The position numbers and the translations under genes are program-made. The notes beneath the pieces are model-generated. The model saw only the letters and a list, made by a program, of their open reading frames with translations, ran no database searches and was not told where the DNA came from. A stretch of DNA of 64,000 bases from Tumebacillus amylolyticus (GTDB lineage: Bacteria > Bacillota > Bacilli > Tumebacillales > Tumebacillaceae), in the NCBI RefSeq assembly GCF_016722965.1, contig NZ_JAEQNB010000002.1:425541-489540 (forward strand). The letters run 5' to 3'. Below are positions 23,653 to 30,500 of the stretch, piece by piece; the first letter of the stretch is position 1; every line of letters starts with the position of its first letter.

Positions 23653-25782
23653 TTACCAGATTACGAGACCGAGACGGTAGACACCGTATGCGACAATCCA
23701 AGCCACGCCGAAGGAGTACGCAATCGACGCGAGGGTCCATTTCCAAGAGCCGGTCTCCCGCTTCATCATCGCTACGGTGGAAACGCACGGGGTGTAGAGC
23801 AAGACGAAGAACAGGAACGCCAGCGCCGCTGCCGGTGTGAAGGAGCTTTGGAGCACGGTGCCAAGCGAGCCGGTATCCCCCGATGCGTAGGCGATCGCCA
23901 TCGTCGAGACGACAACTTCCTTGGCCATGAAGCCGGTCAGCAGCGAGACGCCCGCCTGCCACGAAGCAAAGCCCATCAGCGCAAATGCCGGTGCGATAAA
24001 ACCGCCGATGGCCGCGAGGAAGCTGTCGTCCATCGCCGACATGCCTGAGAACGAGAAGTTGCCGAGGAACCAAAGCAGAACCGACATGCCGAAAATGATC
24101 GTCCCCGCCTTGCGCACGAATCCGCGTGCTTTGTCCCACGTGTTCAACATGAGGCTTTTGAACATCGGGGCGCGGTACGGAGGCAATTCCATGAGGAACA
24201 CGCCTTCGTCGTCCGGCAAAAAGCGCTTGAGCACATAGGCGGTGCCGATGGCCATGACGATCCCGGTCAAATAGAGCAGGAAGACGATGGTCGCTTGCCC
24301 TCTTTCAAAAAACGCCGAGACGAACAGCGAGTACACCGACAGACGAGCCGAGCAAGACATAAACGGCGAGATAAACGCTGTGACCATGCGTCCGCGTTGG
24401 TCTTCGAGAGTTCGAGTCGCCATGATCGCCGGAACGTTGCAACCGAATCCGAGGATCAGCGGGATGAACGCTTTGCCGTTCAAGCCGATCATCGACATGA
24501 AGCGGTCCATCAGTACCGCCGCCCGTGCCATGTAGCCGGAGTCCTCCAAGAAGGAGAGGCAGAGGAACAAGATCCCGATCTGCGGGACGAATACGAGTAC
24601 ACCGCCGACCCCTGCGAGCAGGCCGTCGATGACCATCGCACGGAACCAGTCCGGGGAGTTTAGATAGGTAAGCCCGCTTTGGAGCCAATCGGTCAAGGGG
24701 CCGCTGAAGAACGTATCGATTTGGTCGGAGAGCGTCGTCCCGATCCAAGAGAAAGTAATTTGGAAGACCAAATACATGAAGGCGAGAAAAATCGGAATGC
24801 CCAGCCACTTGTTCAAAATCAAGTTGTCGATGCGGTCCGACAACGAGCGGTTGACGGTGTTGTTTTGTTCCACGCACTCGGTGAGAAGTGTGCCGATCCA
24901 TTCGTAGCGTGCGTTGCGAATGCGCTGGTCGAGATCGGACGAAGTTGCTTCGACAGACGGTGCTGCTTCCGCCACGAGTTGGTGGTTGATGCGAACGACA
25001 GGCTCGGCGTTGCGGCTTGCGTCCTTTTTTGTATCTTGCTTGCCTGCTTGCGCTTCGTGCTCGTTTGGCCCGCCGATAAAGTTCCGGCGAATGCGCTCCA
25101 TTTTGTTCACGAGATCCGGTGCGATTTGCGCGCGGATGGTCTGCTCCACCGTCTCGTTGCCTTCCAGCCAGAGAATCGACATCCAGCGAGACGAGTGACG
25201 GCGGGAAGTTGCCGAGAGGTCGGAGTCGAGCAACGCCGCGAGTTCGCCGACTGCCGCTTCGATGTCTTCCGGATACGGAATGACCAGGCCGCCCGACGTG
25301 TCGAGGCCGTTTTTCAAAAGTTGGACCAATGGTTCGTGGCCTTTGGCTTTGCGTGCGACCATCGGCACGACGGGAGCTCCAAGGCGTTTCGCCAGCAGGT
25401 CGCCGTCGATGCGAAGGCCACGACCCTCGGAGACGTCGATCATGTTCAACGCCACGACGCTCGGCAGACCCATCTCGAGGAGTTGGACGGTGAAATACAA
25501 ATTGCGTTCTAAGTTCGAGGCGTCCACGATGTTGACGAGTGCGCCCGGTGATTCTTCGAGCAAGTAGGCCGTTGCCAGTTTTTCCTCAAGGGACTGTGCA
25601 GACAGACTATAAATGCCGGGCAGGTCGACGATGACATGGCCCGGCAGTTCCTTGATCCAGCCTTCCTTTTTCTCAACCGTGACGCCCGCCCAGTTCCCCA
25701 CGTACTGGCGCGTGCCGGTCAAGACATTAAACAACGAAGTCTTGCCCGCGTTCGGATTGCCTGCTAGGGCGATCGTCTTCAT
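23653..25782 (-). CDS. feoB: Ferrous iron transporter B
   Basis: 709 residues from the ATG at 25782 (MKTIALAGNPNAG, the canonical start). FeoB imports Fe(II) across the membrane using a GTPase. G1 GNPNAGKT (8-15), G3 DLPG (53-56) and G4 NMID (113-116) are intact, followed by helical GDI domain and eight or more membrane segments with the GCNVPAIMATR and SFLEDSGYMARAA core motifs. Between the GDI domain and the first membrane segment is a variable, charged linker (around 245-285: NEHEAQAGKQDTKKDA) not conserved in the family. Second gene of feoA-feoB-FeoB-associated operon. Confidence 0.97.
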   Translation of the reverse strand: MKTIALAGNPNAGKTSLFNVLTGTRQYVGNWAGVTVEKKEGWIKELPGHVIVDLPGIYSLSAQSLEEKLATAYLLEESPGALVNIVDASNLERNLYFTVQLLEMGLPSVVALNMIDVSEGRGLRIDGDLLAKRLGAPVVPMVARKAKGHEPLVQLLKNGLDTSGGLVIPYPEDIEAAVGELAALLDSDLSATSRRHSSRWMSILWLEGNETVEQTIRAQIAPDLVNKMERIRRNFIGGPNEHEAQAGKQDTKKDASRNAEPVVRINHQLVAEAAPSVEATSSDLDQRIRNARYEWIGTLLTECVEQNNTVNRSLSDRIDNLILNKWLGIPIFLAFMYLVFQITFSWIGTTLSDQIDTFFSGPLTDWLQSGLTYLNSPDWFRAMVIDGLLAGVGGVLVFVPQIGILFLCLSFLEDSGYMARAAVLMDRFMSMIGLNGKAFIPLILGFGCNVPAIMATRTLEDQRGRMVTAFISPFMSCSARLSVYSLFVSAFFERGQATIVFLLYLTGIVMAIGTAYVLKRFLPDDEGVFLMELPPYRAPMFKSLMLNTWDKARGFVRKAGTIIFGMSVLLWFLGNFSFSGMSAMDDSFLAAIGGFIAPAFALMGFASWQAGVSLLTGFMAKEVVVSTMAIAYASGDTGSLGTVLQSSFTPAAALAFLFFVLLYTPCVSTVAMMKRETGSWKWTLASIAYSFGVAWIVAYGVYRLGLVIW

Positions 25783-25797
25783 GCTCCCCACTTCTTT

Positions 25798-26022
25798 CTA
25801 TACAGCTTCAATTAGGATATGTTTCGCTTCGGACAAACGGAAAGAGATCTGGTACCCGCGAAATTGCACGACCATCGGCCCGCCAAACGGAGCCTTGCGC
25901 ACCACCGCCACTTCCGTCCCGGGAAGTAAGCCCAAGTCCATCATCCGCTTGCGGATCGATTCGTTCATGAAAAGATCCTTCACGACAGCCTTGAAACCTT
26001 CCTTGCATTCGCTCAGTCTCAT
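25798..26022 (-). CDS. feoA: Ferrous iron transport protein A
   Basis: 74 residues, an SH3-like fold: MRLSECKEGFKAVVKDL, then IRKRMMDLGLLPGTEVAVVRKAPFGGPMVVQFRGYQISFRLSEAKHI. FeoA is thought to bind and stimulate FeoB. It starts the operon, 15 bases before feoB, and has GGAGGCGAG before the ATG. A Fur box lies directly upstream. Confidence 0.95.
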   Translation of the reverse strand: MRLSECKEGFKAVVKDLFMNESIRKRMMDLGLLPGTEVAVVRKAPFGGPMVVQFRGYQISFRLSEAKHILIEAV

Positions 26023-26043
26023 CCCGCTCGCCTCCGTTGATGT

Positions 26044-26104
26044 TGAAAATCGTTCTCAATGTTTCGTTGCTTCAATGATAACGCCTCTCACCAGCTGTTG
26101 TCTA
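26044..26104 (-). promoter_or_regulatory. feo promoter with Fur box
   Basis: On the minus strand TAGACA (26104-26099) and TATCAT (26080-26075) are 18 bases apart. TGAGAACGATTTTCA (26058-26044) matches the TGATAATNATTATCA Fur core at 12 of 15 positions and lies just downstream of the -10, where bound Fur would block transcription. Confidence 0.7.
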
Positions 26105-26131
26105 GGGGATTTTTTGTGTCAGGTTTTGGCG

Positions 26132-26170
26132 AAAAAAAAAGCACTCCTTACGCGCGGGGTGCAGAGTGCT
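26132..26170 (-). terminator. Orphan minus-strand terminator upstream of feoA
   Basis: AGCACTC and GAGTGCT pair around a C-rich loop on the minus strand, then T9. Neither neighbour gene reads into it: the VOC gene is on the plus strand and the feo promoter is downstream. It may end an unannotated small RNA. Confidence 0.65.
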
Positions 26171-26266
26171 ACCTCATCTACTCCCTCTAGGTCTAAAAGG
26201 CAATTCTTCTGTTGGTGCCCTTATTTTCCTTTATTTGTTATATTAGAAGTATGGGGGTGTACTCGA

Positions 26267-26764
26267 ATGATTCGTGGTTTGTATGAAGCTCATCTGCCCG
26301 TGCGTGATTTGGAGCGGTCTATTGTGTTTTATCAGAAGTTGGATTTGGAATTGGCGTGGCGGGATGAGGATACGGCGTTTTTCTGGGTAGAAAAAGGGAA
26401 GAGTTGGATTGGGTTGTGGGAGACGGAAAAAGTGGAGACTCCCTATCATCCGTCGCTGAGACATTTTGCGTTTGGGTGCGAGTTTGAGGAGATCGAGGGC
26501 GCGATTGCGTGGTTGCAGGCACGCGGGATTCAGCCGAGAAGAGATGCTCGGTTTGAACCGGATGTGCCCACGGAGCCGACGGTACGGCCTCATCAGGGGA
26601 ATGCTTCGGTGTACTTCGACGATCCGGATGGGAACAGTTTGGAGATCATGTGTACGCTGCCGGGGGTGCCTGATCCGGAGGCGTCACGGATGTTTTTCAG
26701 TGAGTGGAAGAAGTTGAGGAAAACGGCTTTAGAGAAAGCACAAATACAAAAATCAAACTCCTGA
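26267..26764 (+). CDS. VOC-superfamily (glyoxalase/bleomycin-resistance-like) protein
   Basis: 165 residues from the ATG at 26267; sequence upstream in the same frame is unrelated. MIRGLYEAHLPVRDLERSIVFYQKLDLELAWRDEDTAFFW opens a betaalphabetabetabeta module and FDDPDGNSLEIMCTLPG closes the second, with the metal-ligand pattern H9...E and the family's DPDGN-x-hydrophobic-E motif. Role ranges from lyase to antibiotic sequestering; unknown here. A truncated copy of its second half lies 1.1 kb downstream. Weak ribosome binding site GGGGGTG. Confidence 0.85.
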   Translation: MIRGLYEAHLPVRDLERSIVFYQKLDLELAWRDEDTAFFWVEKGKSWIGLWETEKVETPYHPSLRHFAFGCEFEEIEGAIAWLQARGIQPRRDARFEPDVPTEPTVRPHQGNASVYFDDPDGNSLEIMCTLPGVPDPEASRMFFSEWKKLRKTALEKAQIQKSNS

Positions 26765-26925
26765 AACGTATCGGGTATAAGTAAATTTTCCAGCCACCAG
26801 ACCTCGATCATCAACAGCAGAAACGCAATCAGCGCCAACGCCGCACCCTGCGGGCTGTGAAATTCCTTTGGTCATCACCGGATTGCTCAACGCCACGAAG
26901 TCGGCATAGACGCGTTCGCCCAGCT
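26750..26925 (-). pseudogene. Remnant of a membrane protein, frameshifted
   Basis: Two minus-strand fragments in different frames join as one protein-like sequence: ERVYADFVALSNPVMTKG followed after a one-frame shift by ALALIAFLLLMIEVWWLENL, a typical C-terminal membrane anchor of an extracytoplasmic domain. No start, no ribosome binding site. It shows that another gene once lay between the VOC gene and the small membrane protein. Identity of the parent family is uncertain. Confidence 0.35.
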
Positions 26926-26969
26926 ACACTTTCCATTTCCAAGAAGTTGCTTGGAGCGTAGCGCCCGAC

Positions 26970-27004
26970 AAAAAACCGCGCTTCAGGTGAAGAGCGGTTT
27001 TTTT
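26970..27004. terminator. Terminator after the small membrane protein gene
   Basis: AAAACCGC-CTTCA and TGAAG-GCGGTTTT form the stem; A-run and T-run serve both strands. Confidence 0.85.
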
Positions 27005-27013
27005 GGTTAGAAG

Positions 27014-27265
27014 TTAGGCACGGTTCTTCTCACGAACCAGCAAACTTCCAATTATGGACAAAATCACAAATGCTCCTGCAAAGATGGCAACGCCCAAAAC
27101 TTGAGAAAGACCGTCGGTGTCTCGAAGGAAGAACCACCAGATACTTGCGATCCCGTAGATCACAAAGTTCAACAGTACTAATCCGATTGCTCCCATCCGT
27201 GGTCGGAGCGCGATGTAGAGAATGGTTGCCACAACAGAAAGCAAAATCGGCAAGAGTAGAGCCAT
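27014..27265 (-). CDS. Hypothetical small membrane protein
   Basis: 83 residues with AAGGAGGT before the ATG. Three membrane segments are predicted: ILLSVVATILYIALR, IGLVLLNFVIYGIASIWWFFL and VLGVAIFAGAFVILSIIGSLLV, with short basic loops (RPRMG) and tail (REKNRA). No family recognised. Monocistronic with a terminator; upstream lies the truncated VOC copy on the other strand. Confidence 0.7.
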   Translation of the reverse strand: MALLLPILLSVVATILYIALRPRMGAIGLVLLNFVIYGIASIWWFFLRDTDGLSQVLGVAIFAGAFVILSIIGSLLVREKNRA

Positions 27266-27390
27266 GTGGTACCTCCTTACTTTTGTGAGTTCTATTCGAT
27301 CATATCTACTGGTCGTTTATCCTGCATGAGCATTAAGTCTTAAAATCCGGTCGGTCGCAGCTGCGTCCATTTAGTACGGGAACCGCCGCG

Positions 27391-27651
27391 TTGGCTTTTA
27401 AGTGTGAGTTTGAGGCGATCGGGGGCGCGATTGCGTGGCTGCAAGAACGTGGGATTCAGCCGAGAAAAGATGCTCGGTTTGAACCGGATATGCCTACGGA
27501 GCCGACGGTACGGCCTTATCAAGCAAACGCTTCCGTGTGTATCGATGACCCAGACGGGAATAGCTTGGAGATCATGTGTAGCCTGCCGGTAGAGATGGAG
27601 CCGGATACGGCGCGAATGCTTTTCAGAGAGTGGAAAAAACTGCGGAAGTAG
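27391..27651 (+). pseudogene. Truncated duplicate of the VOC gene (C-terminal half)
   Basis: 86 residues that align over their whole length with residues ~62-155 of the intact VOC protein at 26267 (CEFEAIGGAIAWLQERGIQP against CEFEEIEGAIAWLQARGIQP; DDPDGNSLEIMC in both). The N-terminal module is missing and no ribosome binding site precedes the TTG. It is a decayed tandem copy; differences scattered along the length show that it is not a recent duplication. Confidence 0.8.
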
Positions 27652-27655
27652 CGAA

Positions 27656-27697
27656 ACAAGCATCAGACCGCGCGTGGGCGGGCTGATGCTTGTTTTA
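27656..27697. terminator. Convergent terminator
   Basis: AAGCATCAG and CTGATGCTT pair around a GC-rich loop, then TGTTTTAT; stop of the minus-strand gene lies at its edge. Confidence 0.8.
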
Positions 27698-28198
27698 TAA
27701 AGGAGAGGTTTCGGCATAAAGCTCTTCGCCGGAGTTGGCATCGAAGACGACATACAAGGTGCGGTTCGAGACTTCGTCGGATCCGAAACTGTATCCTATC
27801 AAATCATGAAAGGACACGATGTAGGCCGGGGTGTCTTGCAAGTGTCGATTTGCAAGGTTCGGGGATGTCACGAGTTGATAGTCGATGTTGAGAGAGGAAC
27901 ATGATTCAAGGGCTGAGGCGTATTGCTTTTTTACAAGGTTGTAGATGTCCCTGTTTGTGAGTGTAGGCGAGGAAGTGGGTGTCGAGAATGTAAACCCTGC
28001 AAAGTCGAGTCCGTTCCTTGTTTCGTGATGGTTCATCGTGACTTTACTAGGGATTTTGTATTCTTGGACTGCAAAGAACACGGCTGGGAGAAGAAGAACC
28101 ATAATCCCACAGAGCAGGAAAATGCGCGTCTTCCTCCATCTCGTGCGTTGATCGGAGTGCTTCTGCGGCGTACGTAAGTTTGCTGAGTTCTCGCTCAT
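27695..28198 (-). CDS. Hypothetical single-pass membrane-anchored protein
   Basis: 167 residues. A basic N-terminus (RTRWRKTR) precedes one membrane segment (IFLLCGIMVLLLPAVFFAV, about residues 26-45), then an extracytoplasmic domain of ~120 residues with a final strand pattern RTLYVVFDANSGEELYAETSPL reminiscent of PepSY-like or YpmB-like domains, but I cannot assign it. Its ATG overlaps the stop of the preceding DHFR-like gene by 4 bases, suggesting co-translation. Confidence 0.65.
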   Translation of the reverse strand: MSENSANLRTPQKHSDQRTRWRKTRIFLLCGIMVLLLPAVFFAVQEYKIPSKVTMNHHETRNGLDFAGFTFSTPTSSPTLTNRDIYNLVKKQYASALESCSSLNIDYQLVTSPNLANRHLQDTPAYIVSFHDLIGYSFGSDEVSNRTLYVVFDANSGEELYAETSPL

Positions 28199-28650
28199 GC
28201 TTCGACCGTGGCGGCGTCATCGCGGTTTTCGTATTGCACCCAAACGCCCCCCTCCCCGATTGGTTTGCAGGTGACCAGTTCCAACCGCGTCAGCCCTTCC
28301 GTCGACGTCAAATCCGGCGCGACGTCTTCACGCGTGACGACGGTCAGGCCGTCGATGAATGCCCAATCAACACGCCCACGCCCGTCGAAGGCAATGAAGT
28401 TTTTCATCGCTTTCGGCTGGTAGTGCATCTCTTTGGGCTCAATGTAGTGATTGCCGAACACGAAGAACGCCTCGCTGCCCGAGATTATCCCGTCGCATTC
28501 CAACTCGTCCATCAAACGATGCACGATGTCATTCGCCCCGCCGTCAAACCCTTCCGCTGTCCATTCGTAGACATTACGCCCTGGGCCGGTGGTGATGCGG
28601 CCGTCGATGGAGCTGAACAGCACGGCGATGATTTTGGGTCTATATTTCAT
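28195..28650 (-). CDS. DHFR-like (RibD C-terminal) protein with internal deletion, probably inactive
   Basis: 151 residues from the ATG at 28650 (AGAGGGGA 7 bases upstream). The first ~110 residues follow the family closely: KIIAVLFSSIDGRI, GFDGGANDIVHRL, DGIISGSEAFFVFGNHYIEP, FDGRGRVDW, DGLTVVTREDVAP. The sequence then jumps to LTRLELVTCKPIGEGGVWVQY, which in full-length proteins forms the last strand some 60-70 residues later. The missing part contains the glycine-rich NADPH-binding strand and the DE substrate motif. The reading frame and translation signals are kept, so the deletion is in frame. Deletion size is estimated from memory of the family. Confidence 0.7.
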   Translation of the reverse strand: MKYRPKIIAVLFSSIDGRITTGPGRNVYEWTAEGFDGGANDIVHRLMDELECDGIISGSEAFFVFGNHYIEPKEMHYQPKAMKNFIAFDGRGRVDWAFIDGLTVVTREDVAPDLTSTEGLTRLELVTCKPIGEGGVWVQYENRDDAATVEA

Positions 28651-28664
28651 GGAAAAATCCCCTC

Positions 28665-29042
28665 TCATTTCAACAACATATCAGGCTGAGAGGCTAGCCG
28701 ATCTTTTATTTTTTGGACTCTCACCTCACCGATAACGTAGCCCGTGTCTCCCTTATTTGGGCTAATATCAAATCCTAAGTTGTGAAGCGACAAACCCTCT
28801 TTCGGCCCTACAACCCACTCAACAGGTGTTTGATAGGGCCATTGCGATTCTGGGCGGTGAATATAGTCGCCTGTCACTTTCACAATTCCGACAACTTTTT
28901 TTATGGGATCGGTGATATAGATTGCCAACTCTTGACCTACTCTTACTTTCTTGGCAAATTGTAATCCGATTACAGTCCTTGGCCAACCCGCCACTAGATT
29001 TTCCGTACTTAATAAGAAATCCGGATATACAATTTTTATCAT
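28665..29042 (-). CDS. EVE/PUA-like domain protein, AT-rich
   Basis: 125 residues from the ATG at 29042; GGGGAGG lies 12 bases upstream, and an ATG at 29063 without a site is the alternative. VAGWPRTVIGLQFAKKVRVGQELAIYITDPIKKVVGIVKVTGDYI and WPYQTPVEWVVGPKEGLSLHNLGFD resemble EVE-domain proteins, PUA-like folds that bind modified bases or RNA and occur in defence and modification contexts. Base composition is clearly more AT-rich than the neighbours, suggesting acquisition. No partner nuclease is next to it. Assignment is by pattern only. Confidence 0.5.
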   Translation of the reverse strand: MIKIVYPDFLLSTENLVAGWPRTVIGLQFAKKVRVGQELAIYITDPIKKVVGIVKVTGDYIHRPESQWPYQTPVEWVVGPKEGLSLHNLGFDISPNKGDTGYVIGEVRVQKIKDRLASQPDMLLK

Positions 29043-29123
29043 GTCGTTCTTGAACCTCCCCATTTATGTTACAATAGTACTTCTACAGTAGTAATTTAAT
29101 TCCTCTTGTATTGTTTTGTTGGG

Positions 29124-29138
29124 TATAATACTCCTATG
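29124..29138 (+). promoter_or_regulatory. -10 box six bases before the start codon (leaderless transcript likely)
   Basis: Perfect TATAAT at 29124-29129; the ATG of the alkyltransferase-like gene is at 29136, where transcription would begin. No ribosome binding site is present. Confidence 0.5.
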
Positions 29139-29450
29139 ACTCCCTTCACACAACGCGTAGTAGACATTTTAAAAAGCATTCCCCCCGGCAATGTGATGAC
29201 GTATGGGCAGGTGGCCCGGCTGGCGGGAAGTCCGCGGGCAGCGAGGCAGGTGGTGCGGGTGCTGCATTCGATGAGCCGGAAGTATGGATTGCCTTGGCAC
29301 CGTGTCATCAATTCCAAGGCGAAGATCGGGTTGGATGACGGTGAAGAACAGCGTCATTTGCTGGAACTCGAAGGCGTGGAATTCAGCCTCGGGAGTGTCG
29401 TCGACTTGGACATCTATCAGTTCCATCCCGACATCCCGCCAGAACAATAA
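29136..29450 (+). CDS. Alkyltransferase-like protein (ATL), DNA damage recognition
   Basis: 104 residues. ATL proteins are catalytically dead relatives of O6-methylguanine-DNA methyltransferase that flag bulky O6-alkyl lesions for nucleotide excision repair. The fold is complete: FTQRVVDILKSIPPGNVMTYGQVARLAGSPRAARQVVRVL (with the Arg finger region), but the active-site PCHRV is replaced by LPWHRVIN (W54), which defines ATLs. The ATG at 29136 matches the family start; an in-frame TTG at 29106 has no support. Probably read from a leaderless mRNA. Monocistronic. Confidence 0.93.
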   Translation: MTPFTQRVVDILKSIPPGNVMTYGQVARLAGSPRAARQVVRVLHSMSRKYGLPWHRVINSKAKIGLDDGEEQRHLLELEGVEFSLGSVVDLDIYQFHPDIPPEQ

Positions 29451-29494
29451 AAAACCCTGTTTCTCCGGTCAGTCCAGAGAAACAGGGTTTTTTA
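29450..29494. terminator. Bidirectional terminator shared by the ATL gene and tmRNA
   Basis: AAAACCCTGTTTCTC and GAGAAACAGGGTTTT form a perfect 15-bp stem, with A-run before and T-run after. Confidence 0.92.
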
Positions 29495-29502
29495 ATGATT
29501 TT

Positions 29503-29868
29503 TGGTGGAGGCGAGGGGAGTCGAACCCCTGTCCGAAGACCTCGCTACATGAGCTTCTACGAGTGTAGTCGTCTCGTTTGGTTGTCGTATCGGGGACGCG
29601 GAGCGACACGCTTCCCTTCAACCAGCTCGTTTTAGTTTAGTCGGAGGGCCACGGGCGATCCCTTCGACGATCCCGCTAAAGTGACGTTCAACCCGCTACG
29701 CGGGAGATAGAGAGCTGAACGGATTCACAGACTAAGCTGCGAACGCGAAAGAGTTGTTGCTGTTGTTTTTAGCGTTTAAATTAGGTCCGCGTTTTTTACG
29801 TGGCCTCGCAGCCCCACGACTCGCTACTACATGCTCGAACAATCCCCGTCGAATCCAAAAACGCCCCC
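29503..29868 (-). ncRNA. ssrA: tmRNA (ssrA), proteolysis tag AKNNSNNSFAFAA
   Basis: 366 nt on the minus strand. The 5' end GGGGGCGTTTTTGGATTCGA and 3' end GGTTCGACTCCCCTCGCCTC followed by CACCA pair as the tRNA-like domain; CCA is encoded. The tag frame (29773 down to 29732) reads resume codon GCT then KNNSNNSFAFAA and TAG. tmRNA with SmpB frees stalled ribosomes and tags products for ClpXP. The tag ends in AFAA rather than the commoner ALAA. smpB lies 62 bases upstream on the same strand. Confidence 0.97.
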
Positions 29869-29929
29869 ATGTGAGAAGAGGTACACACTTAGTATACCAT
29901 AACACCCGCAAGAAAAGCGGTGGTACTTC

Positions 29930-30403
29930 CTAGTACTTCTGCCGGTCTCGGAGCGCACGCTGGATATCTCGTTGTGCGTCTTTTTTCGCGATGTCTTGGC
30001 GCTTGTCGTAGTTCTTCTTGCCCTTCGCCAAGCCGAGCAGGACTTTCGCGTAGCCGTTCTTGATGTAGATCTTGAGCGGGACGAGCGCGTAGCCCTTCTC
30101 CTTCATCTGACCGAACAGTTTGTCGATCTGTCCGCGGTGCAACAAGAGCTTGCGAGTGCGCGTCGGGTCGACGTTGAAGCGGTTGCCTTGCTCAAACGGC
30201 GAGACGTGCATGTTCAACAGCCAGGCTTCTCCACTGTTGATCCGGGCGAAGCTGTCCTTGAGGTTGGCTTTGCCTTGACGCACCGACTTGATCTCCGTAC
30301 CGGTCAGGACAATCCCCGCCTCGATCGTTTCTTCGATGAAATAATCATGATTCGCTTTGCGGTTCTGTGCCAAAACTTTCGGATCTTCCGCCTTGGTCGC
30401 CAT
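29930..30403 (-). CDS. smpB: SsrA-binding protein SmpB
   Basis: 157 residues, standard length. Binds the tRNA-like domain of tmRNA and delivers it to stalled ribosomes. [67 protein letters not shown] and the basic C-terminal tail [22 protein letters not shown] are all family signatures. GAGGAGGTG precedes the ATG. Lies between rnr and ssrA, the usual Bacilli order; RNase R degrades mRNA freed by trans-translation. Confidence 0.98.
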   Translation of the reverse strand: MATKAEDPKVLAQNRKANHDYFIEETIEAGIVLTGTEIKSVRQGKANLKDSFARINSGEAWLLNMHVSPFEQGNRFNVDPTRTRKLLLHRGQIDKLFGQMKEKGYALVPLKIYIKNGYAKVLLGLAKGKKNYDKRQDIAKKDAQRDIQRALRDRQKY

Positions 30404-30470
30404 GGGTCAGCACCTCCTCTTGTTCCAAACATTGTACAGCAGAAACTTCCACTCCGTCAAGAGAAGGAGG

Positions 30471-30500
30471 AAAAAAATGCCCGCTGGTTAGCGGGCATTT
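30471..30500 (-). terminator. Terminator overlapping the end of rnr
   Basis: On the minus strand AAATGCCCGC and GCGGGCATTT pair around TAACCA, then T5; the last codons of rnr are inside the stem. Confidence 0.8.

Noticed and set aside
25613..26764. 383-residue protein ending in the VOC domain
   Set aside because: Its first 218 codons are antisense to feoB/feoA and non-coding sequence; the VOC domain starts at the ATG at 26267.
26267..27651. Recent tandem duplication of the VOC gene
   Set aside because: The shorter copy lacks the N-terminal half and differs at many positions, so it is an old, decayed copy.
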